Shown here one piece after another: positions 51,113-60,293 of a DNA stretch of 64,000 nucleotides (within the stretch, counting starts at the first letter, position 1; every line of letters begins with the position of its first letter). Source of the DNA: Thermohalobaculum sp964576075 (GTDB lineage: Bacteria; Pseudomonadota; Alphaproteobacteria; Rhodobacterales; Rhodobacteraceae); NCBI GenBank assembly GCA_964576075.1, contig CAZNTX010000006.1:1-64000 (forward strand). Direction: 5' to 3'. The position numbers and the translations under genes are program-made. The notes beneath the pieces are model-generated. The model was not told the origin of the DNA. It saw only the letters and a list, made by a program, of their open reading frames with translations, and ran no database searches.

Positions 51113-52870
51113 TCAGGCCGCGAGATGGTCGGGACCGTCGAAGCTCGGCGTCGGGGCGAAGGGCTGGCCGAACAGCTCCGCGAGGTCGAGCCCCGGCAGC
51201 ATCGGCCCGATCTGCGGCGCGGGCGCGGGCTCCGGCGCCTCCACCGGCGTGTAGGCATAGTCGGCCCAGCCTTGGTAGACCCCGGATTCGTCGTAGATCA
51301 CGAAGTCCTCCGGCGAGATCTCGGCGAGCCCGTCGTCGAAGGTGAGGAAGGGGACCTCGCGAGACTCCGGGTCGTCGGTCACGAAATGGAGGCTGTCGCC
51401 GTCGAGGATCAGCTTGGCACCGTCGTCGGCGGTGTGTGCGGGCCCGTGATGGATCTCGTCGGCGGTGACACTGTGGCCGAGCGCGGCGAAGTCCTCGTCG
51501 GAGAGGTAGATCTTGTCCGTGCCCGGCTCGAAATCGACGATCCGGTGCGTGCCCTCATGGGCCTTGAAGACGAAGACGTCGCGCCCCTCGCCGCCGATCA
51601 TCACCTCGCCGCCGTCGGTGCCGCCGACGAGCGTGTCGTTGCCGGTGCCGCCGACGAGCACGTCATCGCCCATCCCGCCGAGCAGCAGGTCGTCGCCCGC
51701 CTTGGCGTCGAGATAGTCGTTGCCGTAGACGCCCGAGTCGGTGCGGCGCAGATACTCCCCGGAGCCGGGCTCCAAGACGTAGAGGCTGGTGAGGATGTCC
51801 GCCCGGCCGGTGCCCTCGACCTCGGCGGCGTCCTGGACGATGTCGAACTCGGCGAGCGCCTCCTGCATGTGCTCGCCCTCGGGGTGCATCCCCCCGATCA
51901 GGAAGACCACGTTCTCGATCTCGGTCTGCAGGAACTCAGCCGTCGCTTCGGTGTCGAACACGTTGATCGTGTGCTCGACGCCCTGCCAGTCCTCCAGGGT
52001 CTGTTCGAGTCCATGCTCCCACACTTGGCCCTGATGCTGGTAGCCGTAAGGGTTCCCGGAGTTTCCCCCCTCGCCGAAATTCCAGTTGTAGCTGCTGAAC
52101 CGAAGTTCGTTCGGAAAGCGGATATAGCCGTCACTTTGATTGAAAATCTCGATAGTCTCTGCTCCCATGTACCAATGGATGGGTACATGATCAGAAGATA
52201 AATAGTATTGCTGATGAAAATGGACTTCGATACCCCGATCAAACCATTCTGGAGACAAGAACGGGTATTCGTAGTAGCTGACCCACCGGGTCGCCTCGAT
52301 CTGGATATCGAAGGACTCGCGCATATGGCCGTGCATCGCCTCGAGCTGCTCGAGCGCCCAGTCGAGATCCTCCTGGACCGAGTCCTTGCCGAAGGCGCCG
52401 TATTCGAACGCCTCGACCGCCGCGATCCGCGCGGCCATCGCCATGCTGAGGGTGGCGGTCATGTTGACGACGTCCGCGGGGGAGGGGTCGTTGCCGAGCT
52501 CGACGGGCAGGCGCTGCTTCAGATCCGAGATCAGGGTCTGCGCCATCAGCTTCGAGCTGGCGCCGTCGACATCGCCGTCGTCGATGGTCTTGAGCACCGT
52601 CTCGGCTTGCGCGCGGTATCCGGCGAGGTCGATCGAGAGCTGGTAGTCCATCAGCTCCTCGGTCTGCTCGTCGATCGCCTCGAGGATCTTGCGCTCCATC
52701 CGCGCGAGCGAGCTCTGGAGCTGCTCGGTCGTGTTGTCGCCCATCCGCAGGAGCTTGGCGACGAACTCGCCGGGACTGTCGGCTTGCATCGCACCCCCGA
52801 CGGCGCCGGCGAACTTCGCGACGGTGTTGAACGCGCTCATCGCGGCGATGGTGGCAGTGAAAACACCCAT
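51113..52870 (-). CDS. RTX-type calcium-binding secreted protein, N-terminal domain unrecognised
   Basis: A 585-residue protein. The first 110 residues are alpha-helical with coiled-coil character (SSLARMERKILEAIDEQTEELMDYQ), as in some pore-forming toxins. Residues about 200-290 are aromatic-rich (EVHFHQQYYL, FSSYNWNFGEGGNSGNPYGYQ), and 300-375 are unknown. A short RTX block (about 383-425: AGDDLLLGGMGDDVLVGGTGND) binds calcium and leads to the C-terminal DxFVF/DFEPGTDKIYLSDEDF type I secretion region. No type I exporter genes are nearby. GC content drops clearly over about 52060-52270 inside the gene, a sign of transfer. ATG 52870 has CGGAGACAG upstream. Confidence 0.78.
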   Translation of the reverse strand: MGVFTATIAAMSAFNTVAKFAGAVGGAMQADSPGEFVAKLLRMGDNTTEQLQSSLARMERKILEAIDEQTEELMDYQLSIDLAGYRAQAETVLKTIDDGDVDGASSKLMAQTLISDLKQRLPVELGNDPSPADVVNMTATLSMAMAARIAAVEAFEYGAFGKDSVQEDLDWALEQLEAMHGHMRESFDIQIEATRWVSYYEYPFLSPEWFDRGIEVHFHQQYYLSSDHVPIHWYMGAETIEIFNQSDGYIRFPNELRFSSYNWNFGEGGNSGNPYGYQHQGQVWEHGLEQTLEDWQGVEHTINVFDTEATAEFLQTEIENVVFLIGGMHPEGEHMQEALAEFDIVQDAAEVEGTGRADILTSLYVLEPGSGEYLRRTDSGVYGNDYLDAKAGDDLLLGGMGDDVLVGGTGNDTLVGGTDGGEVMIGGEGRDVFVFKAHEGTHRIVDFEPGTDKIYLSDEDFAALGHSVTADEIHHGPAHTADDGAKLILDGDSLHFVTDDPESREVPFLTFDDGLAEISPEDFVIYDESGVYQGWADYAYTPVEAPEPAPAPQIGPMLPGLDLAELFGQPFAPTPSFDGPDHLAA

Positions 52871-53185
52871 GATCTGTCTCCGTGTCCGGTTTCTTGCGTT
52901 CCTTCGGCGCGGTCGGTGTGACCCCTCGACTTTCTACTTGAGGGGGTCGTTCGATCACTGCCCCGCCGCTGAAGGTTATTTGGGATCTGGATGTATCAGT
53001 GAAATGTTTTGTAAGGTTTCGATTGTGTCGATCCGGTGGCAGCGCGCTTACAACAGGGCGGCGCGCCGCGCGAGGATCGGGGATGCCGGTCTTGAATTCC
53101 TCGCGCTAACCTCGCAAGCACACGGCCGAACCCCGCTGGCCGGACCGCCGGGGCGCGCGGGCGAAATTGCGAAGGGAGGCGACGA
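52871..53185. promoter_or_regulatory. Divergent AT-richer control region with inverted repeat
   Basis: 315 bases between the RTX and MscS genes, AT-rich by local standards (GTGAAATGTTTTGTAAGG near 53000). ACCCCTC (52921-52927) and GAGGGGGT (52940-52947) form an imperfect inverted repeat that could be an operator or a hairpin in the RTX leader. No promoter boxes are fixed. Confidence 0.4.
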
Positions 53186-55255
53186 ATGAGGGAGTCCAGA
53201 ACAGCGCGCGCCATGTCGCGCCTCGACCGGCTGGCCGCGGCGGCGGTCCGGGCGGCGCTCGCGCTCGCGCTCGCGCTCGGGCTCGGCCTCGGCGCGGCGG
53301 CGCAGGAGGCCGGGCCCGCCGGCGCCCCCGGCGCCGAGGGAGACGAGGCGCCGGCCCCGGGGACGGCGATCTCCCGGGCGAGCCCCGTCGCCGGCGGCGC
53401 CCCGGGCGCGCCGAGCGTGGCGCCGCTCAGGACCGACAGCCCCCGCGCCACGCTCGAGACCTTCCTCGGGCTCGCCTCCGACATGGAGGCCCGGCTCGAC
53501 AGCTACGCCAAGCGCAAGACCGACTTCACGGCGCGGCGGGTCTCCGCGGTGGTCACGGAGTTCATGGAGATCGTCGATCTCTCGAGCGTGCCCCCGGCCT
53601 CGCGGCGCGACGTGGCCAACGACACCCTCGCCTATCTGATGGACATCTTCGGCCGGATCGCCCCGGTGGACCTCGAGGCCGTTCCTGGCTCGGACGCCTT
53701 CCCCGACGACGGCCCGGCCTCCTGGCGCGTGACGGGCACCCCGCTGCGCATCGTCCGCATGACCGAGGGGGAGAAGGTCGGCGAGTTCCTGTTCGGGCCG
53801 CGCACGCCCGACCTGGCCGAGCGGTTCTTCGAGCGCGTCGAGCATCTCGCGCTCCGCCACGAGACCGATCTGCCGGTCCAATCCTGGACGCGGACCTTCC
53901 CGCAATGGACCGGGCCGATGCTGCCCGCAGGGATCGCCGTGGCCATGCCGCAGGCGCTGCGCGACTTCGCCTTCGACACGCCGATCTGGAAGATCCTCGC
54001 CACCCTGCTCATCACGGCGCTGCTGGCGGCGGGGATCGGGCTCGCGCATTGGCTGCTGGCGGGCGCTGGCGGGCGCACCACGCTGGCCATCCTGCGGCGG
54101 ACCGTCACGCCGATCCTGATGCTCGCATCGGTGGTGTGGATGGGCCCCTTCCTGCAGTTCCAACTCTACCCCTCCGGCGATTTCGCGGCGGCGACGAAGG
54201 TGGCGATGGTGGTGGTCTGGTATTCGGCCTGGGTCTGGCTCGCCTGGCTCGCCATCAAGGCGCTGTTCGCCTGGATCATCCGGCTGCGCGGGATCGAGGA
54301 CGACGGCTTCGACGCCCATCTCTGGCGGCTCGGGGGCACGGTGCTCGCGATCCTCGTCAGCGTCGTCATCATCGGCGACGGCGCGACGCAGCTCGGGCTG
54401 CCGGTCTTCAGCGTGCTCGCGGGCCTCGGCATCGGCGGCCTGGCGGTGGCGCTCGCCATCCGCCCGACGCTCGAGAACCTGATCGGCGGGATCATCCTCT
54501 ATATCGACCAGCCGGTGCGCGTCGGAGATTTCTGCTCCTTCGGGGACAAGAGCGGCACCATCGAGGCGATCGGGGTGCGCTCGACCAAGATCCGCGCCCT
54601 CGACCGGACCATCATCACGGTGCCGAACGCCACGCTCGCGGATATGCAGCTGATCAACTACGCGCGGTGCGACCGGATGCTGATCCAGACGAGCCTCGGT
54701 CTGCGCTACGAGACCAGCGCGGAGCAGCTGCGTTTCGTCCTCGTGAAGATCCGCGAGATGCTGCACGCCCATCCGAAGATCGATGCGGATACCGTCCGCG
54801 TCCGCTTCGCAGGCTATGGCGCCTCCTCGCAGGACGTCGCGATCCGGATCTATGCGCTCACCGACGACTGGAACGAGTATTTCGCGATCCAGGAGGACGT
54901 GCTGCTGCGCATGAAGGACATCGTGGAGGGGGCGGGCACCGGCTTCGCCTTCCCCTCGCAGACCCTCTACATGACGCGGGACGAGGGGCTCGACGAGGCG
55001 CGGACCGAGACCTCCGAGGCCGAGGTCGCGCGCTGGCGCAAGGGCGGGCGGCTGCCCTTCCCGCGCCTCGCCAGTGCGCGGGTGCGCGCGCTCAGCGGCA
55101 CGCTCGACTATCCGCCGAGGGGCTCCGTCGAGGCCCATAGTGAGGACCAAGGCTGGGAGGACAGCGCCGAGCGGCTCTCCGCCGCGGAAGACGAGGACGC
55201 ACCGGAGAAGCCCGGAAAGCCCGGGAAGCCCGAGAAGGCCGGCCCGAAGACCTGA
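53186..55255 (+). CDS. Mechanosensitive ion channel family protein (MscS type)
   Basis: A 689-residue inner-membrane MscS-like channel with a long periplasmic N-terminal region. The signal peptide is ALALALALGLGLGAAAQ. Helices follow around residues 265-400. The pore helix TM3 region is VLAGLGIGGLAVALAIRPTLENLIGG (about 410-435), followed by the beta domain IDQPVRVGDFCSFGDKSGTIEAIGVRSTKIRALDRTIITVPNA. The C-terminal domain ends with a charged Pro-rich tail rich in Lys/Glu. It protects against osmotic downshock. GAAGGGAGGCGACG lies upstream of ATG 53186. Confidence 0.9.
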   Translation: MRESRTARAMSRLDRLAAAAVRAALALALALGLGLGAAAQEAGPAGAPGAEGDEAPAPGTAISRASPVAGGAPGAPSVAPLRTDSPRATLETFLGLASDMEARLDSYAKRKTDFTARRVSAVVTEFMEIVDLSSVPPASRRDVANDTLAYLMDIFGRIAPVDLEAVPGSDAFPDDGPASWRVTGTPLRIVRMTEGEKVGEFLFGPRTPDLAERFFERVEHLALRHETDLPVQSWTRTFPQWTGPMLPAGIAVAMPQALRDFAFDTPIWKILATLLITALLAAGIGLAHWLLAGAGGRTTLAILRRTVTPILMLASVVWMGPFLQFQLYPSGDFAAATKVAMVVVWYSAWVWLAWLAIKALFAWIIRLRGIEDDGFDAHLWRLGGTVLAILVSVVIIGDGATQLGLPVFSVLAGLGIGGLAVALAIRPTLENLIGGIILYIDQPVRVGDFCSFGDKSGTIEAIGVRSTKIRALDRTIITVPNATLADMQLINYARCDRMLIQTSLGLRYETSAEQLRFVLVKIREMLHAHPKIDADTVRVRFAGYGASSQDVAIRIYALTDDWNEYFAIQEDVLLRMKDIVEGAGTGFAFPSQTLYMTRDEGLDEARTETSEAEVARWRKGGRLPFPRLASARVRALSGTLDYPPRGSVEAHSEDQGWEDSAERLSAAEDEDAPEKPGKPGKPEKAGPKT

Positions 55256-55274
55256 CCGGCCGAGGGCGGGCCGC

Positions 55275-55299
55275 GCGCGCCGGGAAGGCCCCGGCGCGC
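55275..55299. terminator. Bidirectional hairpin between convergent MscS and SPFH genes
   Basis: GCGCGCCGGG (55275-55284) pairs with CCCGGCGCGC (55290-55299) around a five-base loop, midway between the two stop codons. No T-run; termination is inferred from position. Confidence 0.55.
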
Positions 55300-55306
55300 G
55301 GCGGGC

Positions 55307-56056
55307 TCAGCTCTTGAGCTTCTGAAACAGCTCGAGGGGCAGCGGCAGGAGGATGGTGGAGGCCGGGCTCTGGGCCGCGTCCTGGAGCGAGTTGAGATAG
55401 CGCAACTGCATGGCGTTGGCGTTCTCGCCGATGGTCTGGCTCGCCTCGACGAGCTTTGCGGCGGCCTGCGCCTCGCCTTCGGCCGAGATCACCCGGGCGC
55501 GGCGGTCGCGCTCGGCCTCGGCCTGCCGGGCGATGGCGCGGACCATCGAGTCGTCGATATCAACGTGCTTGATCTCGACATTCGTCACCTTGATCCCCCA
55601 GGGATCGGTCGACTCGTCGAGGATCGACTGGATGTCCGCGTTCAGCCGCTCGCGCTCGGAGAGCATCGCGTCGAGCTCGTGCTTGCCGAGGACCGAGCGC
55701 AGCGTCGTCTGCGCGAGCTGGCTCGTCGCGGCGCGGAAGTTCTCCACCGAGATCACCGCCTTTTCGGGGTCGACGATGCGGAAATAGAGCACCGCGTTGA
55801 CCTTCACCGAGACGTTGTCCTTCGAGATGATGTCCTGCGAGGGCACGTCCTCGACGAAGACGCGCAGGTCGGTGCGCACGATCTGCTGGATCACGGGGAC
55901 GATGAAGATGAAGCCCGGCCCCGACACCTTGGTGAAGCGGCCGAGGGTGAACAGCACGCCGCGCTCGTATTCGCGCAGGATGCGGATTCCGTTGGCCAGG
56001 AAGAGGCCGAGGAAGAGGGCGATCAGCCCGTAGACGGAGAGGTCGGTGAGGCTCAT
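55307..56056 (-). CDS. SPFH/band 7 (slipin/stomatin-like) membrane protein
   Basis: A 249-residue slipin-type SPFH protein. One N-terminal membrane anchor (SVYGLIALFLGLFLANGI, 7-24) is followed by the band 7 domain: REYERGVLFTLGRFTKVSGPGFIFIVP in pieces, VFVEDVPSQDIISKDNVSVKVNAVLYFRIVDPEKAV, and LRSVLGKHELDAMLSERERLN. The C-terminal coiled-coil stretch is AIARQAEAERDRRARVISAEGEAQAAA. It forms membrane scaffolds with the NfeD protease encoded just upstream (ATGA overlap). Confidence 0.92.
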   Translation of the reverse strand: MSLTDLSVYGLIALFLGLFLANGIRILREYERGVLFTLGRFTKVSGPGFIFIVPVIQQIVRTDLRVFVEDVPSQDIISKDNVSVKVNAVLYFRIVDPEKAVISVENFRAATSQLAQTTLRSVLGKHELDAMLSERERLNADIQSILDESTDPWGIKVTNVEIKHVDIDDSMVRAIARQAEAERDRRARVISAEGEAQAAAKLVEASQTIGENANAMQLRYLNSLQDAAQSPASTILLPLPLELFQKLKS

Positions 56057-57465
56057 GGGGGGGTCTCGCTTTCCTTGCGGCGGACGGTGAGCGTGAGGCC
56101 GTCGAGCGCTGCGATCTCCACGGTCTCGCCGGGGGCGAGCGCCTGCGGCCCGCGCGCGCGCCAACGCTCGCCATGCGCGCGGACATGGCCCTGCCCGCCG
56201 GCCCAGTCCTCGACGCGGGCGGGCAGGCCGATCATCGCGGAGGCCCCGGCATGGGCGCGCTGGCGCCGGGTCGCGAGGACGGCGCCGACGACGAGGGTGA
56301 CCACGAGGAGGCTCATCAGCGTGATGCCCGCGATCACCCCCTCGGAGATCTGGTATTGCGGGGCGTCGGTGTCGATCAGGATCGCGGCCCCGATGGCGAA
56401 GGCCGCCGCCCCGCCGACGCCGAGCACCCCGAAGGCGGGCGTGACCGCCTCCGCGGCCATCAGCGCGAGGCCGAGGGCGATGAGCGCGAGCCCGGCATAG
56501 TCGATCGGCAGGAGGTTCAGCGAATAGAGCCCGAGCAGCAGGCAGATCGCGCCCGGGATGCCGGGGCCGAGCCCGGGGCTCGAGAGCTCGAAGAGCAGCC
56601 CGTAGAAGCCGATCGTCATCAGAAGGAGCGCCACGTTCGGGTTGGAGAGCACCCCGAGGAGGCGCGTGATCAGCGAGGGCTCGACCGTCTCGATCCGGGC
56701 CCCGGCGGTGGCCAGCACGCGGGTCTCGCCGTCGAGCGCGACCTCGCGGCCATCGAGGGCGGCGAGGAGGGCGGGCAGGTCGTCGGCGACGATCTCGACC
56801 ACGCCCGCGGCCTTTGCCGCCTCCGCGGAGAGGCTCGCCCCCTCGCGCACGGCCCGCTCGGCCCAATCCGCGTCGCGCCCGCGCAGTTCGGCGAGGCTGC
56901 GGATCTGCGCCACGGCGTCGTTGATCGCCTTGTCGGCCATCTTGTCCTGTTGGGATTTGGGAGCCGGGGCCGCGCCCTCCCCGCCCTCCGGGGCCGGGCG
57001 CTCGCCCCCGCCCGGAAGCCCGGGCGGACCGCCCCCACCCATGCGCACCGGCGTCGCCGCCCCCACATTCGTGCCCGGCGCCATCGCCGCGATATGGGAG
57101 GCGTAGAGGATATAGGTCCCCGCGCTCGCCGCCCGCGCGCCGGGCGGCGCGACGAAGACGGCCACGGGCACCTCCGCGGCGAGGATGGCCTTGTTGATCT
57201 CCCGGGTCGAGGTGGTCAGCCCGCCCGGCGTGTCGAGGCGGAGCACGACGAGCGCCGCGTCCCGCTCCTCGCCGGCCGCGATCGTCTCGGAGATCTGGCG
57301 CGTGGCGGGCGGGCCGATCGGCCCTGCGATGTCGGTGGCGAGCACGAGCGGCGCCTGCCCCCCGGTCTGCCCGCCCGCGAGCCCGGCGAGGCCGAGGAGG
57401 GCTGCGAGGAGGAGCGCGGCACGCCGGACTGCCGCCCGCGGCCATGCTGGGACCCTGAACTGCAT
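56053..57465 (-). CDS. nfeD: NfeD family long-form membrane serine protease
   Basis: A 470-residue NfeD of the long type. The signal peptide is AALLLAALLGLAGLAGG. A ClpP-like serine-protease domain follows, with catalytic Ser in GARAASAGTYILYASHIAAM (about 110) and Lys in KMADKAINDAVAQI (about 174). Four to five membrane helices come next (about 270-395). The C-terminal OB-fold NfeD domain ends GETVEIAALDGLTLTVRRKE. The insert between the Ser and Lys regions (GGGGPPGLPGGG..) is Gly/Pro-rich. Its partner SPFH gene follows by ATGA overlap. Confidence 0.92.
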   Translation of the reverse strand: MQFRVPAWPRAAVRRAALLLAALLGLAGLAGGQTGGQAPLVLATDIAGPIGPPATRQISETIAAGEERDAALVVLRLDTPGGLTTSTREINKAILAAEVPVAVFVAPPGARAASAGTYILYASHIAAMAPGTNVGAATPVRMGGGGPPGLPGGGERPAPEGGEGAAPAPKSQQDKMADKAINDAVAQIRSLAELRGRDADWAERAVREGASLSAEAAKAAGVVEIVADDLPALLAALDGREVALDGETRVLATAGARIETVEPSLITRLLGVLSNPNVALLLMTIGFYGLLFELSSPGLGPGIPGAICLLLGLYSLNLLPIDYAGLALIALGLALMAAEAVTPAFGVLGVGGAAAFAIGAAILIDTDAPQYQISEGVIAGITLMSLLVVTLVVGAVLATRRQRAHAGASAMIGLPARVEDWAGGQGHVRAHGERWRARGPQALAPGETVEIAALDGLTLTVRRKESETPP

Positions 57466-57534
57466 GAGCCGGATATGGCCCCGCCCGGCACCGGGGGAAA
57501 GGCCGCCGCCCTGTGGCGAACCGCCCGGGGGGGG

Positions 57535-59604
57535 TCAGTCTCGCGCGGAGGGGCAGGGGGGCGGGCCGCCCCCGTCCTGCGGCTCCGCCCGGCGCAGGAC
57601 CGAGACGGTCTCGAACCGGGCGACCGGGGCGAAATGCCGGTCGAGATAGTCGTCGAGCAGCGTCACCCCGCTCGACAATGCGCTGGTATTGGGCTCGACC
57701 ACTCCGTCGAAGGCCGCGTCGCGCACCACCATGCGCACGCCATGGCGCTCGAGCGCGCAGAGGATGTCGCGCTGCACGGGCTCTGTGGTGGCGACGCCGG
57801 GGTCGAAGCTGTACCAGCGCGTCGCGGGCAGGCGGCCGGCGGCGAAATAGAGCGTGGTGTTGTTGACGAAGATCTTGTCGTGCCGGCCGGTGGCGGAGAG
57901 GACACGCTCCTCGGGCGCGGTCTCTGCGGCGAGGGCGCGGGCGGCGGCGAGGCGCTCTGGCTCGATGGTGAAGGGGGCGAGCGTCGGCGCGGTGTCGGGC
58001 AGGCGCCCGGCGAGCAGGCGCGCGCCGATGACGTCCCGGGCCGGGCTCGCCGAGGCGAGGGCCGCGATGGCGCCGAGCCCGACCCCCGCCGCCGCGATCC
58101 CCGCCGCCATCGCCCTGCGCAGCGCCCGGGCCGACTCTGGCAGCGCCGCGCGCAGGGCGAGACCCGCGGCGGTGAGCAGGAGCGTCGCGGCGATGGCGGC
58201 GCCGAGGCCCTGCTGCGGATGCGGTCGGACCCACATCTTGGTGGTCGAGAAGGCGGTGATCGAGAGGAGGAGCAGGAGGCCCACCCAATGCCGCCGCTCG
58301 AGCCGCCTCGCCGTGGCCGCGAGGACGAGCGCCCCGAGCGCCATGGCGGCGAAGGGGAGATAGACCGTCGCCGTCGGCAGCGGCGCGTGGCGGAAGGCGT
58401 CCCAGCCGGGGAAGGGGAGGCTGCGCGCGGCGACGTAGTTGTCGGTCTGATAGGTGACGATCTCGCGGAGGGCGGGCACGAGGATGCCGGCCGCGAGCAT
58501 CGCCGCGACCGCGGCGCCCACGAGAAGGAGCACCCAGCCCGCGCCGCCGAGCACCGCGCGGGCATAGGCGCGGGCGTCGGTCTCGCCGCGGCCGAGCGCG
58601 ACGGTCCACGCCGCGAGCACCGGCAGGCCGAGGGCGAGGAGCGCGATCGGCCCGAAATCGTAGCGCACCGTGGAGACCGCCGCGATGACCGCCGCCACCG
58701 GCCAGACCTTGGCTGCCGAGGGTGGGGCGAGCGCCGCGCGCATGGCGAGCGGCGCGCCGAGAAGGAGCAGGAGCGTCGCCGGCACGAGCGGGTAGAGCGG
58801 CGAGCGGTAGAGCACGAGAAAGGCGAGCGCCGCGAGGATGGCCGCGGCGATCGCGCTCGCCGGCCGGGCCGGGGCGGGGACCGTGGCGGCGAGCGTCCAC
58901 CAGGCGACCGGCACGAAGAGCGCGCAGAGCGCGGCGTCGTAGGCCCTGGCGACGAGGGCGGAGGGCTCGAACAGCGCGAAGAGCCCGCCGAGCGCCAGAT
59001 ATTGGGCGGGGCCGTAGATCGCATAGAAGTCCCGCCCCGGCAGGTCGCCCGCGGCGACGAGGAGCCCGCCGGTCAGCACGATCCCCTCGTCGAAGGGGCC
59101 GATCAGCGTCGGCAGCGCGAGGAAGACCAGCCCGCCCGCGGCCAGCGTGCCGAGCCCGCCGACGGCCGCGGCGCGGACCAGACGCCCGTCGGCCAGCGGC
59201 CCGTCCTCCTGCAGCCCGTCGAACACGAAATGGCGCGAGGCGAGGAAGGTCAGCACCATCGGGCTCGCGAGCCCCGCGAGATGGGCGAAGAGATCGGCAT
59301 GCCAATCGAACCCGATGGCCGGGAACACCCCGCGATAGAGCGCGACGCTCACCGTCCAGACCAGGACGAGCGCGAGCAGGTTGACAACGGCGTATTTCGC
59401 GTATTGCCGGCGCACGTCGCCGAGCCCGCGCTCGAAGACGAAGGCGCGGTTGAGCAGGAAGGCGGTGGTGAGCCCGACCGGGAAGGCCAGCAGCACGGCG
59501 ACCTCGAAGGGCACCGCGAGATTGAACAGCGCCCGCGAGCCCGCATTCGCCGCCGCCGCGATCGCGCCGACGCCGACGAAGCCCAGGAATGAATAGGCGA
59601 TCAT
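57535..59604 (-). CDS. GtrA-domain fused to large polytopic membrane protein (glycosyltransferase-like)
   Basis: A 689-residue membrane protein. The first 130 residues are a GtrA/DPMS-like domain of four helices (SFLGFVGVGAIAAAANAGSRALFNL, LTTAFLLNRAFVFERG, SPMVLTFLASRHFVFDG), a family that flips or handles prenyl-linked sugars. The rest (140-600) has about ten more helices with PGRDFYAIYGPAQYLALGG, resembling GT-C-type membrane glycosyltransferases. The C-terminal 90 residues are soluble. It is the last gene of an overlapping four-gene operon (ATGA with the methyltransferase). A fusion of GtrA to such a domain suggests one polypeptide doing flipping and transfer. Donor and acceptor are unknown. 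Confidence 0.72.
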   Translation of the reverse strand: MIAYSFLGFVGVGAIAAAANAGSRALFNLAVPFEVAVLLAFPVGLTTAFLLNRAFVFERGLGDVRRQYAKYAVVNLLALVLVWTVSVALYRGVFPAIGFDWHADLFAHLAGLASPMVLTFLASRHFVFDGLQEDGPLADGRLVRAAAVGGLGTLAAGGLVFLALPTLIGPFDEGIVLTGGLLVAAGDLPGRDFYAIYGPAQYLALGGLFALFEPSALVARAYDAALCALFVPVAWWTLAATVPAPARPASAIAAAILAALAFLVLYRSPLYPLVPATLLLLLGAPLAMRAALAPPSAAKVWPVAAVIAAVSTVRYDFGPIALLALGLPVLAAWTVALGRGETDARAYARAVLGGAGWVLLLVGAAVAAMLAAGILVPALREIVTYQTDNYVAARSLPFPGWDAFRHAPLPTATVYLPFAAMALGALVLAATARRLERRHWVGLLLLLSITAFSTTKMWVRPHPQQGLGAAIAATLLLTAAGLALRAALPESARALRRAMAAGIAAAGVGLGAIAALASASPARDVIGARLLAGRLPDTAPTLAPFTIEPERLAAARALAAETAPEERVLSATGRHDKIFVNNTTLYFAAGRLPATRWYSFDPGVATTEPVQRDILCALERHGVRMVVRDAAFDGVVEPNTSALSSGVTLLDDYLDRHFAPVARFETVSVLRRAEPQDGGGPPPCPSARD

Positions 59605-60293
59605 CCGGGCTTCCTCGCCGTGACGAGGAACTGCTTGCCGAGGATGCGCCAGGCCAGCGGCAGGGAGAGATAGGCGCGGATCAGGATCGGATGCGTCGGT
59701 GTCTTGCCCTTCATCGTGTAGGGCAGGAATTGCGGGATCACCTCGGCCACCTCGAAGCCCGCCGTCGCCAGCCCCTCGGCGAGCGAGAGATGCGAGAGCG
59801 GCAGGTAGTGGTCGTAATAGTCCCAGTATTCCTTGTAGGCGTAGCGGATGTTGGGCCCGAGGATCATGAAGCGCCCGCCCGGGCGCAGCACGCGCAGCAC
59901 CTCGGCGAACACCTCGTCGAGCACCGCCTTGGAGGGCAGGTGCTCGAGGAAGTTGGAGGTGAAGGCGAAATCGACGCTGCCGGTCTCGATCATCGAGAGA
60001 TCGGTCGCCGGGGTGCGGTGGAACTCGACGCCGGGGGCGAGGGCGCGGGCGGCGTCCGGGTTGAGATCGACGGCGATGCGCCGGCCCGCGCGGATGTTGT
60101 TGACGAACTCGCCATAGCCGCAGGCGATGTCGAGCACGGTGTCCTCCGGGCGGACGCGGGCGTCGAAATAGCGCCGGCAGAGCTCGCGCCAGACCCGGTC
60201 GCGCTTGTCGAGCCCGGTCTCGGAGAAGCGCGCGGCGTAGATCGTGGAGAGCGCCGCGCCGTCGGGCGCCCCGCGGTCCTCGCCCCCGCTCAT
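59601..60293 (-). CDS. Class I SAM-dependent methyltransferase
   Basis: A 230-residue methyltransferase. The SAM motif is DTVLDIACGYGEFVNNI (about 51-67), with the later acidic FTSNFLEHLPSKAVLDEVFAEV and LRVLRPGGRFMILGPNIRYAY, all typical of small-molecule methyltransferases. It probably modifies a sugar or lipid in the glycan operon. ATG 60293 overlaps the upstream oxidoreductase stop, and its stop overlaps the GtrA fusion start. Confidence 0.88.
   Translation of the reverse strand: MSGGEDRGAPDGAALSTIYAARFSETGLDKRDRVWRELCRRYFDARVRPEDTVLDIACGYGEFVNNIRAGRRIAVDLNPDAARALAPGVEFHRTPATDLSMIETGSVDFAFTSNFLEHLPSKAVLDEVFAEVLRVLRPGGRFMILGPNIRYAYKEYWDYYDHYLPLSHLSLAEGLATAGFEVAEVIPQFLPYTMKGKTPTHPILIRAYLSLPLAWRILGKQFLVTARKPG

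Noticed and set aside
52166..52189. Inverted repeat CATGTACC / GGTACATG
   Set aside because: It lies inside the RTX coding sequence and encodes ordinary residues; no function beyond chance is supported.
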